A stretch of DNA of 64,000 nt from Reddybacter sp041622675 (GTDB lineage Bacteria; Pseudomonadota; Gammaproteobacteria; Pseudomonadales; Porticoccaceae): positions 1 through 64,000 of the forward strand of contig JBFJYH010000003.1 in NCBI GenBank assembly GCA_041622675.1. Direction: 5' to 3'. Of this stretch, positions 25,890-34,745 are shown piece by piece (position 1 is the first letter of the stretch; each line of letters starts with the position of its first letter). A program made the position numbers and the translations under genes. A model generated the notes under the pieces. It saw only the letters and a list, made by a program, of their open reading frames with translations, was not told where the DNA came from and searched no databases.

Positions 25890-26705
25890 TTGAAATCATT
25901 ATTTATTGAAAAAAATGGCTATTACATACCCACTGAGCATGCAGCGAGCCCATGGGGACCCGTCACCCTGCACGGTGGTGCTTCAGCGGGGTTAATGACG
26001 AGTTTGCTGGAAGAACAGTTCCCCACTGACACTATGCAGCTAGTACGTTTGACTGTTGACCTTTTCCGCCCGGTACCCATGGCCGCGCTTGAGCCTCGAA
26101 GTCGCATTATTCGCGATGGCAAGCGGATAAAAGTTCTAGCGGTGTCTCTGTTTCATGGTGACCAGGAGATCTGTCGTAGCAATGCCTTGATTGTTGAAAA
26201 ACAAAATATTCAGTTACCCGTCCATGCTCAGTTGGCTAGGCAGCCACCGCAAAAAATTGTCGATGCTTTTGCGCAAGACGAAGTGATTGGTATTAACGCC
26301 ATCAATAAAGCGGCAGGTGTTACATACCCACCAGGTCTGCACACATTAATTCCCTTAAAGCCGATATTCCTCAACATGGGGGTAGGGCGGGGTTGTTCCT
26401 GGGTGCGGCTGCCTTTACCGGTGCGCGAGGGCCTTGAAAATTCGCCATTGGTAAGTGCTGCCACCTTGTCTGATTTTAGCAATGGCTTTGCCCAGTTGTA
26501 TTTAAGCCCCAATCAGGGCTTTATTAATGCGGATATTACTTTGAACCTACACCGCCTGCCCGTCGATGAATGGATTGCCATTGACGCCCACACTCGAGCT
26601 CAACCACACGGTGTTTCCGTGGTGGAAGCTGTGCTCTACGACCACCACGGCATGTTTGGCCGGGTAAGTCAGTCAAATATGACCATGGCGACCTATAGCG
26701 AATAA
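25890..26705 (+). CDS. Double-hotdog acyl-CoA thioesterase family protein
   Basis: About 271 residues from the TTG at 25890; conserved sequence begins with SLFIEKNGYYIPTEHAASPWGPVTLHGGASAGL, the N-terminal hotdog of the TesB/4HBT_3 type, and the second hotdog carries SDFSNGF (active-site Asp) and NADITLNLHRLP. It hydrolyses acyl-CoA; chain specificity is not visible. The frame is open further upstream (ATG codons at 25542, 25695 and 25788), so the exact start is uncertain. Divergent from the amidohydrolase and probably part of the same acyl-CoA catabolic region. Confidence 0.82.
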   Translation: MKSLFIEKNGYYIPTEHAASPWGPVTLHGGASAGLMTSLLEEQFPTDTMQLVRLTVDLFRPVPMAALEPRSRIIRDGKRIKVLAVSLFHGDQEICRSNALIVEKQNIQLPVHAQLARQPPQKIVDAFAQDEVIGINAINKAAGVTYPPGLHTLIPLKPIFLNMGVGRGCSWVRLPLPVREGLENSPLVSAATLSDFSNGFAQLYLSPNQGFINADITLNLHRLPVDEWIAIDAHTRAQPHGVSVVEAVLYDHHGMFGRVSQSNMTMATYSE

Positions 26706-26900
26706 CAGCCAGATGATTAGGGGGTAGCGATCAGCCCTTTTCCGATTAGTTGATGGTGTGGGGATATTGAAAGCAAGCCTGGGTCATTAGAATGCGCTAC
26801 TACACCTGCGATTGCTGATTGATGATATAAGTCAGCGCGTTGTAGGCAATCCTCTGCTATATATTGCTATCCGAGTCACTGGGATATAAAAGGTAAGTAT

Positions 26901-27347
26901 ATGGATAGGCAAAGGGAGAAAAGAGAGGTTATCTCTGGATTGAGGTTTGTGTTAACTACTGGTTTGTTGCTTACATCTGTGAGTGGCGCCAACGTGGCCA
27001 TGGCTGAAAGCGATAAGGTAGTCGTCGGCGAGGACGATTTCAAACAGTATTGTGCTGCTTGTCACGGTGTTAGAGGCAGTGGCGATGGTCCTGTTGCGGT
27101 TTCGCTGAAAAATTCACCGACAGACCTTACGACTCTTGCTACTGTTAACGGTGGGCGCTTCCCTAAAAAACATGTCCGGGACGTGGTGCAGGGCAATAGG
27201 GACTATGACAAAAAATTTCGCACCCACGGCCCTTCTGACATGCCGGTGTGGGGGAATGTTTTTCTTGACGATAGTGAAGGTAGGTCGAGTGTCGTCAGCG
27301 CCCGTATTAATAATATTATCGGTTATATCGAGTCGATTCAGAAATAG
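26901..27347 (+). CDS. Periplasmic c-type cytochrome (monoheme)
   Basis: 148-residue cytochrome c of the cbb3 subunit III/class I type. Signal peptide (about 10-35, cleavage at AMA), heme motif CAACH at 51-55, axial Met114 (SDMPVWG), and the GxGDGP after the heme. GGTAAG ribosome site upstream. It stands alone, with no oxidase or dehydrogenase genes adjacent, so the electron partner is unknown. Confidence 0.9.
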   Translation: MDRQREKREVISGLRFVLTTGLLLTSVSGANVAMAESDKVVVGEDDFKQYCAACHGVRGSGDGPVAVSLKNSPTDLTTLATVNGGRFPKKHVRDVVQGNRDYDKKFRTHGPSDMPVWGNVFLDDSEGRSSVVSARINNIIGYIESIQK

Positions 27348-27386
27348 CGTTAATCAGTGGTTTTAATCTAGGGCACTCGGTAAACG

Positions 27387-27402
27387 CTATTATTAATAAT
27401 AG
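27387..27402. other. AT-rich 16-bp palindrome between convergent genes
   Basis: CTATTATT-AATAATAG is a perfect palindrome between the cytochrome and J-domain genes. It is not flanked by T-runs and may be chance in AT-rich sequence. Confidence 0.3.
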
Positions 27403-27453
27403 TCCTGATTATTGATTTAAGGCTTGTTAATTAACATTATTGGGTAATTGAGG

Positions 27454-28173
27454 TTAGCTCTTGCCAATCAGCGTATCTTTAGCCGCATTGATTTTGGCGG
27501 CGAGATAATCATTGCCGCCCCTGTCGGGATGTAATTTCTGAATCAGCCGCTTGTGAGCCTTGATAATTTGTTCTTCGCTGGCACCTTCTTCAAGGCCGAG
27601 AATCTGCCAAGCCTCACTTGTTGCTGTTGCGGTTTCGGGTTCGCTATAGTGTTGTTGATAGTGATCGCCGCCGCCATTGTGAAAGCGCCGCGCCAGATAG
27701 GCATTAAGTAAGCGCGCAGCTTGTGGGTCGTCTTGGCGCCATTGGGCAAGCAAGGGGTCGAGTTTTTCGCGACTTAATGTCGACAAGCTTTGTCCTGCGT
27801 ACTCCCCTTTCAGCACTTTGCCGTCAATACTGCCATTGCCAATATTGACTTTTATTTCCAATGATTCTGATCGCAGTGTTGGGCCAAATTGCGGGCCGCC
27901 GTTGCGTTGCCATACTTGTAACATAGGTAGGGCGCGCATCAACAAGCCTGCGGAATTTTTTAGCAGGGGCAAGAGGCCGGCGAGAGCCGCGGCTAGCCAG
28001 TGGGCGCGGCCACTGAGTACTAACACAAGTGTGACACCAAAAAGGCCAATAAATATCATCCGCCAGAGTGCGGCTTTGCGCTCTTTTTCAGGCTTTTTCT
28101 GCAGGGCTTTGGCCTGCCGGAAAAAGTACCAAACAATAAAAGCAATGGCGATAAGTAGAATTAAACGTGGCAT
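27454..28173 (-). CDS. Membrane-anchored J-domain protein
   Basis: 239 residues: two N-terminal membrane helices (2-18 and about 42-58), a middle region of unknown fold, and a C-terminal J domain (187-238) with HPD at 215-217 (LHPDRGG). The late position of the J domain and its short form resemble Pam18/TIM14-type co-chaperones that stimulate a DnaK partner at the membrane. Partner and client are unknown. It is not linked to dnaK here. Confidence 0.87.
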   Translation of the reverse strand: MPRLILLIAIAFIVWYFFRQAKALQKKPEKERKAALWRMIFIGLFGVTLVLVLSGRAHWLAAALAGLLPLLKNSAGLLMRALPMLQVWQRNGGPQFGPTLRSESLEIKVNIGNGSIDGKVLKGEYAGQSLSTLSREKLDPLLAQWRQDDPQAARLLNAYLARRFHNGGGDHYQQHYSEPETATATSEAWQILGLEEGASEEQIIKAHKRLIQKLHPDRGGNDYLAAKINAAKDTLIGKS

Positions 28174-28209
28174 GAATAGTCGTTAGTGATTGGGAACCAT
28201 TACTATACT

Positions 28210-28243
28210 GTTGAATGAGGCGCCTGTTAAACGCCTTTTCAAC
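28210..28243. terminator. Hairpin between trhP and the J-domain gene
   Basis: GTTGAA/TTCAAC plus AGGCG/CGCCT form an 11-pair stem with a small internal loop, 14 bases after the trhP stop on the minus strand. A T-run exists only inside the structure, so termination is possible but unproved. Confidence 0.35.
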
Positions 28244-28256
28244 GAGACTCTGTTAA

Positions 28257-29633
28257 TTAAGCGGGCAGGTAGCGCATCAATAAAGCATGAGCATCGACAT
28301 TCGCCAAACTGGTATCGGCGATGGGTATGCGTACCACGTGGCCTGAGCCGGGAGCGGCACTCATTGCCGTTCCCTCTGTATTTTCTAAGTCATTGAGCTG
28401 AAAGGTATGATTGCCCTGCGGGGTAATGAGCTCGAGAGTGTCACCGCGTTCGAAGCGGTTTTTCACCTCAATCGTTAGCCAGCCATTTTGAGTGTCGGTG
28501 TCGACAATTTCACCAACAAACTGTTGTTGGCTATTGCTGGAGGCCCCCTTGCCGTAGTTCTGATAGGACTCGGGTACATGACGGCGGTAAAAGCCTTCGG
28601 TGTAGCCGCGGTTGGCTAGGTGGTCGAGTTCACCCATAAGGTTCATGTCAAAGGGCTTGCCGTTGACCGCCTCGTCAATGGCGCGACGATAGGTTTGGGC
28701 GGTGCGGGCCACGTAGTAGTGGGACTTGGTGCGACCCTCAATTTTCAGGGATTGAATACCGAGGTCGACCATACGGGGCACATGTTGTACGGCTCGTAGA
28801 TCCTTTGAATTCATAATGTATGTACCGTGCTCATCTTCATAGGCCGGCATAAATTCATCGGGACGATTGGCTTCTTGCAGCAGTACCAGCGGTGGCTCAT
28901 CAAAGCCCTGGGTAGAGGCCGGTTCACCCGCTTGGGCGGTTGAATCACCCGGGTTCCAGGCTTGAACTTTGGGGTCGACCGGTGTGATATTCCCTGTCGC
29001 ATCCTGGGTGGCTTCATGGGCCTGGTATTTCCAACGACAGGCGTTGGTGCAGGCCCCTTGGTTGGGATCACGATGGTTCATATAACCCGAGAGCAAGCAG
29101 CGGCCAGAATAGGCGATACACAATGCGCCATGGACGAACACCTCGAGCTCCATCTCCGGGCATTCGTCGCGGATCTCGGCAATTTCGTCGAGGGATAACT
29201 CGCGGGACAGAATCACCCGGCTCAAGCCTTGTTTATACCAAAATTTCACCGAGGCATAGTTGACAGCATTGGCTTGCACCGAGAGATGAATTGGCATCTC
29301 GGGCCACTTCTCGCGCACTAGCATAATCAGCCCTGGGTCAGACATGATCAGGGCGTCTGGTCCCATAGCGATAACCTCGGCCATATCGCGAATATAGGTT
29401 TTTACCTTGTTATTGTGGGGTGAGATGTTGCTGGCGATGTAAAACTTTTTCCCCTGGGTGTGAGCCTCTGCCACCGCCTCGGCCATAATGTCGAGGTGAT
29501 TAAACTCGTTGTTTCGCACTCGCAAGCTATAGCGCGGTTGTCCCGCGTAGACAGCATCGGCGCCGTAGGCGAAAGCGTAACGCATACTTTTGTAGGTTCC
29601 AGCGGGGGAGAGCAGTTCGGGCATAAAGGACAT
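28257..29633 (-). CDS. trhP: TrhP (YegQ), U32-family tRNA hydroxylation protein
   Basis: 458-residue peptidase-U32-family protein, close along its whole length to E. coli YegQ (PELLSPAGT, MRYAFAYGADAVYAGQPRYSLRVRNNEFNH, GPDALIMSDPGLIMLVRE, LSVQANAVN, SRELSLDEI, FVHGALCIAYSGRCLLSGY, DPNQGACTNACRW). It is not a protease but installs 5-hydroxyuridine at U34 of tRNA; cysteines in the middle probably hold an iron-sulphur cluster. Start at ATG 29633 (a TTG 15 bases earlier and an ATG 9 bases later are less likely). Faces purT divergently. Confidence 0.93.
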   Translation of the reverse strand: MSFMPELLSPAGTYKSMRYAFAYGADAVYAGQPRYSLRVRNNEFNHLDIMAEAVAEAHTQGKKFYIASNISPHNNKVKTYIRDMAEVIAMGPDALIMSDPGLIMLVREKWPEMPIHLSVQANAVNYASVKFWYKQGLSRVILSRELSLDEIAEIRDECPEMELEVFVHGALCIAYSGRCLLSGYMNHRDPNQGACTNACRWKYQAHEATQDATGNITPVDPKVQAWNPGDSTAQAGEPASTQGFDEPPLVLLQEANRPDEFMPAYEDEHGTYIMNSKDLRAVQHVPRMVDLGIQSLKIEGRTKSHYYVARTAQTYRRAIDEAVNGKPFDMNLMGELDHLANRGYTEGFYRRHVPESYQNYGKGASSNSQQQFVGEIVDTDTQNGWLTIEVKNRFERGDTLELITPQGNHTFQLNDLENTEGTAMSAAPGSGHVVRIPIADTSLANVDAHALLMRYLPA

Positions 29634-29790
29634 GGCGAGTGATATCAAGGCAAGTAAAAGAGGACCCTATTTTAGCCTATAACGGACGTTGAAATAGCAA
29701 TTATTAGCAATTGAGTGCTATTACACCAGTGCGATGATTTTTTAACGATAAATAAGCAGCAGGCTGTGCTCATCGCCTATGCGCATGACC

Positions 29791-29796
29791 TATAAT
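29791..29796 (+). promoter_or_regulatory. Probable -10 element of purT
   Basis: A perfect TATAAT lies 38 bases before the purT ATG; no good -35 hexamer is found at 16-18 bases, so an activator or a weak promoter is implied. A PurR-type palindrome was looked for and not seen. Confidence 0.38.
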
Positions 29797-29833
29797 AAGC
29801 GCCCACCTATTTGCCCGTAGAGGAGCGCGCACC

Positions 29834-31048
29834 ATGGCTATTTCAGGTACAGCACCAGTAAATTCTTTGAGCATAGGCACCCCTTTGTCGGGTACGGGGA
29901 CGAAAGCCTTGCTTTGCGGTTCTGGCGAGCTGGGTAAAGAAGTGGCGATTGAGCTAAAACGTATGGGGCTGGAGGTGATTGCCCTCGACCGCTACGACAA
30001 TGCACCGGCCATGCAGGTTGCCGATCGCTCTTACACTCTATCAATGCTGGATGGCTCTGCGCTGCGAGACATTATTGCGCGCGAGCAGCCGGATTATGTG
30101 ATCCCCGAAATTGAAGCCATCGCCACCGATACTCTGGTGGAGATGGAGGCGGCGGGTATCAATATTGTCCCGACCGCCAAAGCGGCCCAGTTAACGATGA
30201 ATCGTGAAGGGATTCGCTGTCTGGCGGGTGAGGAATTAGGCTTGGCGACATCGAGCTATCACTTTGCCAGTACCTTCGATGAATTCGAGGCCGCTGTTGA
30301 GGAAATAGGCATCCCCTGTCTGGTGAAGCCCATTATGAGTTCATCGGGGAAGGGGCAAAGTTTGATTCGTGATGCAAGTGAGACGACTTCTGCCTGGGCC
30401 TATGCCCAAGAGGGCGGTCGGGCGGGAGCAGGACGGGTCATTATCGAAGGCTTTGTCGATTTTGACTACGAAATTACCCTTTTAACTGTGCGCCATCGCA
30501 ATGGCACTAGTTTTTGTGCCCCCATTGGTCACCGTCAGGAAGATGGCGATTACCGCGAATCCTGGCAGCCCCAGGCAATGTCTGACAAGGCCCTGGCCGC
30601 TGCTCAAGCTATGGCTGAGAAAGTTACCACCGCCCTGGGGGGGTGGGGTATTTTTGGCGTTGAGTTATTTGTGAAGGGCGATGAGGTGATCTTTAGCGAG
30701 GTTTCGCCACGTCCTCACGACACGGGTATGGTGACAATGATCTCTCAGGATCTCAGTCAGTTCGCACTGCATGTGCGAGCCATTCTCGGTTTGCCGGTCC
30801 CCAATATTCAGCAACTGGGACCGTCGGCCTCTTCGGTGATACTGGTCGAGGGCGAATCAGACAATATTCATTTCTCCAATCTTGAGCAGGCCCTGAGTCA
30901 GCCCGATACGCAAATTCGTCTCTTCGGTAAACCCGGCGTCAGCGGGCGGCGGCGCATGGGTGTTTGTCTGGCGCGAGGGGAATCTATCGACGCGGCGAAA
31001 GCGAAAGCGAGTCAGGCGTCAGCTAGTGTCGGTGTCAGGTTCTCTTAA
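29834..31048 (+). CDS. purT: Formate-dependent GAR transformylase PurT
   Basis: 404-residue ATP-grasp enzyme that formylates glycinamide ribonucleotide using formate and ATP in purine synthesis. The N-terminal Rossmann-like part (LLCGSGELGKEVAIELKRMGLEVIALDRYDNAPAMQVAD), the PEIEAIAT loop, KPIMSSSGKGQS and FSEVSPRPHDTGMVTMISQ are all typical and length is normal. GAGGAG precedes the ATG. Stands alone, divergent from trhP. Confidence 0.97.
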   Translation: MAISGTAPVNSLSIGTPLSGTGTKALLCGSGELGKEVAIELKRMGLEVIALDRYDNAPAMQVADRSYTLSMLDGSALRDIIAREQPDYVIPEIEAIATDTLVEMEAAGINIVPTAKAAQLTMNREGIRCLAGEELGLATSSYHFASTFDEFEAAVEEIGIPCLVKPIMSSSGKGQSLIRDASETTSAWAYAQEGGRAGAGRVIIEGFVDFDYEITLLTVRHRNGTSFCAPIGHRQEDGDYRESWQPQAMSDKALAAAQAMAEKVTTALGGWGIFGVELFVKGDEVIFSEVSPRPHDTGMVTMISQDLSQFALHVRAILGLPVPNIQQLGPSASSVILVEGESDNIHFSNLEQALSQPDTQIRLFGKPGVSGRRRMGVCLARGESIDAAKAKASQASASVGVRFS

Positions 31049-31175
31049 AACATTTTCTCAGCACGCGAACATGAAATTTAGCCTTTTGAAACGGGTTTCT
31101 ATTCTGTTATGAGGGAGTTATCCCCTTGTCACAGTTCAGGGCGTAGCGATCGTTAAATAACTCGATGCGAGAGTC

Positions 31176-31676
31176 TTATTTAAAAGGGTTAAGTGCGGTG
31201 CTGCCACCCTGGCGTGACTTGAGCTGAGAGGGGCTCTGGATAGGGCTATAGTGGGTACCTAAAGATGCCAGCATCTGCTTGAGCTGGACATTGATCATAT
31301 CTTGCTCGTTGACCTCGATATTTTCCTCTAACCGGGTGATGACGCGTTCTACGGCTTTTTCTAGATCACCTTGTAGTGCTTTCGATTTGTCGGTCAAATA
31401 CACTCGCGTTATACGCTTGTCAGTGGGGTCGCGACGGCGGCTGACGTAGCCTTGTTCTTCTAGTTGGGCGAGTGTTCTGGCTACCGCACCTTTGTCGGCC
31501 TGCAGGCGATTGGCCATTTCCTGCTGTGTCAGTCCCTCGTTAATATAGAGTATAAAAAGATAGGAAATGCGCCCGGAGCCTATGCCTAGCGGCGCCGTTT
31601 CCGCTTCCAGTGCTTTCATCATTGCTCTATAGAGTAAACCTATTTGGCGTACCAAATTGTCAGCGAGATCAATCAT
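31176..31676 (-). CDS. MarR-family transcriptional regulator
   Basis: 166 residues with the MarR winged helix: LTQQEMANRLQADKGAVARTLAQLEEQGYVSRRRDPTDKRITRVYLTDKSKAL (about 52-104), the recognition helix and the wing DxRxTR being clear. It starts inside the end of the MFS gene (8-base overlap), so the order emrA-emrB-marR forms one operon and the regulator probably represses its own operon at the palindrome 34504-34523. The C-terminal 25 residues are Ser/Gln-rich tail. Ligand unknown. Confidence 0.93.
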   Translation of the reverse strand: MIDLADNLVRQIGLLYRAMMKALEAETAPLGIGSGRISYLFILYINEGLTQQEMANRLQADKGAVARTLAQLEEQGYVSRRRDPTDKRITRVYLTDKSKALQGDLEKAVERVITRLEENIEVNEQDMINVQLKQMLASLGTHYSPIQSPSQLKSRQGGSTALNPFK

Positions 31677-33234
31677 TGGCTAAGGCGAGTTCCTTGTCAT
31701 TGTTAGCGGTTTCGTCAGCATCCTGCCGTTGGGGTAGTCGTTTGGGTATAAACGGCGTTAATAGGACGACGGGGATGTAGGCCAGAGCACAGTATATGAA
31801 AGTATCACTGAGGGCGAGTGTCGATGCTTGTAGGGTGCTAAGTCGTTCGGCCATGGCCCACATGACCGCTTCATTATCACCGGCTAGTTCAATTAAGGGC
31901 TGGAACGCAATGTCTTTACCGGCTTCTAAGGGGGTGAGGTTTTCAACTAGATGTTGGCGGTGAAAGACTGTGCGGTTTTGCCATACGGTAATGCCAATGG
32001 CGATACCTAAGCTTGAGGAAAACATGCGGAAGAAATTGAAAAAGCCGGCTGCGGAAGGGGTTTTTTCTGGTGGCACACCAATGAGAGATAAGGCCATTAG
32101 CGGTGGGAACATAAAGCCAAAGCCAATACCCATAATGACACGGGCATAGAACATCGAGCTAAAGGTGGTTTCGACAGTACACAAAGACTGTAGATAAATG
32201 CCATAGGCAATAAAGCCGCTGCCAATAACCATCAAATGGCGCAGATTCAATTTGGCCAAGTGCTTACCGACGATCAGCATGCCGAAAATAGGTACCAGGC
32301 TAGTGCCGGCCATGGCTAAACCCGCCCAAGTGGCGGTGTAACCGAGTACTGACTGCATCCAGATGGGGTAGAGCACGGTGGTGGTGTAATAGCTGATATA
32401 GAAAATCGCGGCTATAACTGAACAGATAACAAAGCTCGGAATTTTCAATAGGTTATAGTCGACGATGGGGTGGGGCTCGCGACGCTCCCAAACGACAAAG
32501 CCAATAAAGCCGATCACCGCAATATTGAGCATCAAGCGGATTTCAGGTGAACCGAGCCAATCGAGTTCGTGGCCCTTGTCCATGACTAACTGGCTGAGCA
32601 GCACAACGATGGAAAGAAGTAACATGCCGACGAGGTCGATGGGCTCCTTTTTTGTTTCCGTTTCGTCGTGTTTCATACTGGCCCAGACGACCCAGGCACA
32701 AAAAATTCCGGCCGGTATATTGATGTAGAAAATCCAAGGCCAGCCGATGGTGTCGGTAATAAAACCTCCAATAATCGGTCCCAAAACAGGTGCAACGCCG
32801 GAGGTTAGTGCCCACAGGCCAAGGGCAAAACCGTGTTGCTGGGGCGGAAAAACCCGCAGCAGAACGGTTTGGGAGAGGGGGACGATCAAACCACTGGACA
32901 GACCTTGCAATGCGCGGAAAAAAATTAGCGTTTCGAAATTGGCTGCCATACCACAAAGGCACGAGGTTAGGGTAAAGAGGCCAATGGCAACAGTGAAGGT
33001 TTTGATTTCGCCATAGCGCTTACAAATCCAGCCGCTGAGGGGCAGCATAATCGCCAGACACACCGCGTAGGAGGTGAGTACCCAGGCTCCTTGTGAGGGT
33101 GTTGCCCCTAAACTGCCTGAAATGGCAGGTATAGATACCACCGCAATGGTGGTATCGAGAATATTCATAAAGTTGGCGGTGGCGATGGCCACCGCTGTGA
33201 GCATCAGTGGTAACCGTGTCGTGGGCGTTGCCAT
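31669..33234 (-). CDS. DHA2-family MFS multidrug exporter (EmrB-like)
   Basis: 521 residues with about 14 transmembrane helices. MFS-DHA2 hallmarks: ANFMNILDTTIAVVSIPAISGSLG at the N-end, LSGWICKRYGEIKTF (motif A), LQGLSSGLIVPLSQTVLLR and GPIIGGFI (motif C). It is the inner-membrane component of a tripartite EmrAB-TolC-like pump; substrate is not readable. TAATG overlap with emrA-like gene and overlap with marR give one operon. Confidence 0.94.
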   Translation of the reverse strand: MATPTTRLPLMLTAVAIATANFMNILDTTIAVVSIPAISGSLGATPSQGAWVLTSYAVCLAIMLPLSGWICKRYGEIKTFTVAIGLFTLTSCLCGMAANFETLIFFRALQGLSSGLIVPLSQTVLLRVFPPQQHGFALGLWALTSGVAPVLGPIIGGFITDTIGWPWIFYINIPAGIFCAWVVWASMKHDETETKKEPIDLVGMLLLSIVVLLSQLVMDKGHELDWLGSPEIRLMLNIAVIGFIGFVVWERREPHPIVDYNLLKIPSFVICSVIAAIFYISYYTTTVLYPIWMQSVLGYTATWAGLAMAGTSLVPIFGMLIVGKHLAKLNLRHLMVIGSGFIAYGIYLQSLCTVETTFSSMFYARVIMGIGFGFMFPPLMALSLIGVPPEKTPSAAGFFNFFRMFSSSLGIAIGITVWQNRTVFHRQHLVENLTPLEAGKDIAFQPLIELAGDNEAVMWAMAERLSTLQASTLALSDTFIYCALAYIPVVLLTPFIPKRLPQRQDADETANNDKELALAND

Positions 33235-34388
33235 TAGGGCTGCCTACCCGCGGTCAATGTTGTCTTATTGCTAGGGGGTAAGTTCTCGGCAATAATTCGC
33301 TCGACCATGGCCTGGCCGTCAGCTTTCCAGTAGGCGTAGACATCGCTGACATCGACCGGAGTGACTTTCGGCGTTTGATTCAATTGCAAACCGTCGCGTT
33401 GGCTGGTGTCGATGGACACGTGCAATGAGGTGCCTAGGGGCAGAGGTTTTTCCCGAACAGTGTCGCCTTCCAAAGCAATACGTACGGGAACCCGCTGCAC
33501 GATCTTCAACCAATTTCCCGTGGCGTTTTGCGCGGGTAGTAGCGAAAAGACCGCGCCTGTACCAGTGCCTCCACCCACTACCTTACCCTTGTAGTGTGTC
33601 TTTTCACCATAGAGGTCGGAGGTAATCGTAACGGGTTGACCGAGACGTAAATGCCGCAGCTTTGTTTCTTTAAAGTTGGCCTCTACCCACACCTTGTCTA
33701 ACTGTACGAGTTGAAACAGGGGCTTGCCAACTTTGATAATGTCGCCGGGGGAGACAAAACGCTTGGCAATATGCCCAGAGACGGGAGCAACAATTTTGCT
33801 TTTATTAAGATCGGAGCTAAAGCCTCTGACCGAGACCGCTGCACGTTTAACATCTGGATGCTGAGAAATAGGCAAGTTGGTTGCCTTGATTTGTGCTTCT
33901 GTCAGGGCTTGACGCGCGGTGTTGAGTGCGGCGGCAGTGACGGCCATACGTAGTACTGACGTATCGAGTTCCTCTTTGGAGATCATGCTTTTCTTTGCTA
34001 GTTTCTTGCGGCGCTCGGCTTCATTTCTAGCCAGTGCATACGCTGCTTGATGTTCGCTAACTTCGGCTTGACGGCGTTTGACTTTCTGTTTTAAGGCGGC
34101 AACCTCTTGAACAGCTCGAGCCAACTGACTTTGTGCACGGTAGAGAGCACTTCTTGATGTGCCGCCATCGAGCTTAATGAGTGTCTGTCCCGCTTCGACG
34201 TAATCACCTTCTTCGGCGCCCAGCCAGAGAACGATATCCTCCATGCGTGAGCTTACGGTAATAATATCGCCGGTAGTGTAGGCATTATCTGTTGCTACAA
34301 ATTTTCGATTGTCTAAATAAGTCATCACTGCATAACTGGCAGCACTCAGTAACAGGATAACGACTAACAAACTCCAGGAACGTTTCAT
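33234..34388 (-). CDS. HlyD-family membrane-fusion protein (EmrA-like)
   Basis: 384-residue periplasmic adaptor: one N-terminal transmembrane helix (about 4-22), lipoyl half-motifs (DAYTTGDIITVSSRMEDIVLWLGAEEGDYVEAGQTLIKLD and VAPVSGHIAKRFVSPGDIIKVGKPLFQL) around a long alpha-hairpin (about 75-180). The ATG at 34388 with AAGAGAA upstream is favoured; frame extends to an ATG at 34439. Pairs with the EmrB-like transporter and presumably an outer-membrane TolC encoded elsewhere. Confidence 0.92.
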   Translation of the reverse strand: MKRSWSLLVVILLLSAASYAVMTYLDNRKFVATDNAYTTGDIITVSSRMEDIVLWLGAEEGDYVEAGQTLIKLDGGTSRSALYRAQSQLARAVQEVAALKQKVKRRQAEVSEHQAAYALARNEAERRKKLAKKSMISKEELDTSVLRMAVTAAALNTARQALTEAQIKATNLPISQHPDVKRAAVSVRGFSSDLNKSKIVAPVSGHIAKRFVSPGDIIKVGKPLFQLVQLDKVWVEANFKETKLRHLRLGQPVTITSDLYGEKTHYKGKVVGGGTGTGAVFSLLPAQNATGNWLKIVQRVPVRIALEGDTVREKPLPLGTSLHVSIDTSQRDGLQLNQTPKVTPVDVSDVYAYWKADGQAMVERIIAENLPPSNKTTLTAGRQP

Positions 34389-34503
34389 AATTTCTCTTAA
34401 GTCTGAGTACTTCCGTTTTAGGTGCGGGCTAATTTGCATTAGCGGCAAGCGGGAAGTACTCGGTTTTGGACGGGTTGGGTTAGGCCGCGGATTTTACTGG
34501 GAC

Positions 34504-34523
34504 AACGTTGACCTGTCAACGTT
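34504..34523. promoter_or_regulatory. Perfect 20-bp palindrome upstream of the emr operon (MarR operator candidate)
   Basis: AACGTTGAC-CT-GTCAACGTT, 9-bp arms with a 2-base spacer, about 115 bases before emrA. Size, symmetry and the TTGAC..GTCAA core fit MarR-family operators; the marR gene closes the same operon. Confidence 0.6.
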
Positions 34524-34626
34524 GATGGGGCAACCAATGTTATGGGTGGTATAACTTGGTTTTATGGCTGTGCGTGAGCCGGTTTGTTGGCCGCCAGTAG
34601 AAAGGCTGGTAATCCTCGGCCACTAT

Positions 34627-34684
34627 GGTGGTGGTAAAAAAGGGGCGGGTATAAAGGTGGTGGTAAAAAAGGGGTGGGTATAAA
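34627..34684. repeat. Tandem duplication of a 29-base unit
   Basis: Two adjacent copies (34627-34655, 34656-34684) of a unit starting GGTGGTGGT, with an A-run, GGGG, CGGG or TGGG and ending TATAAA; one mismatch separates them. It lies between the emr promoter region and the acnB terminator. It may supply two similar TATAAA promoter-like elements or be slippage debris. Confidence 0.7.
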
Positions 34685-34710
34685 AAACCCTGCCGAGGCA
34701 GGGTTTTTTT
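34682..34710. terminator. Bidirectional terminator after acnB
   Basis: A-tract, CCCTGCC, GA, GGCAGGG, seven T (stem 34688-34703). It terminates acnB on the minus strand and would also stop plus-strand readthrough from the emr side. Confidence 0.85.
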
Positions 34711-34745
34711 AATAGTGCTTAGGTGTACAAGACTAAGACTGCAAA

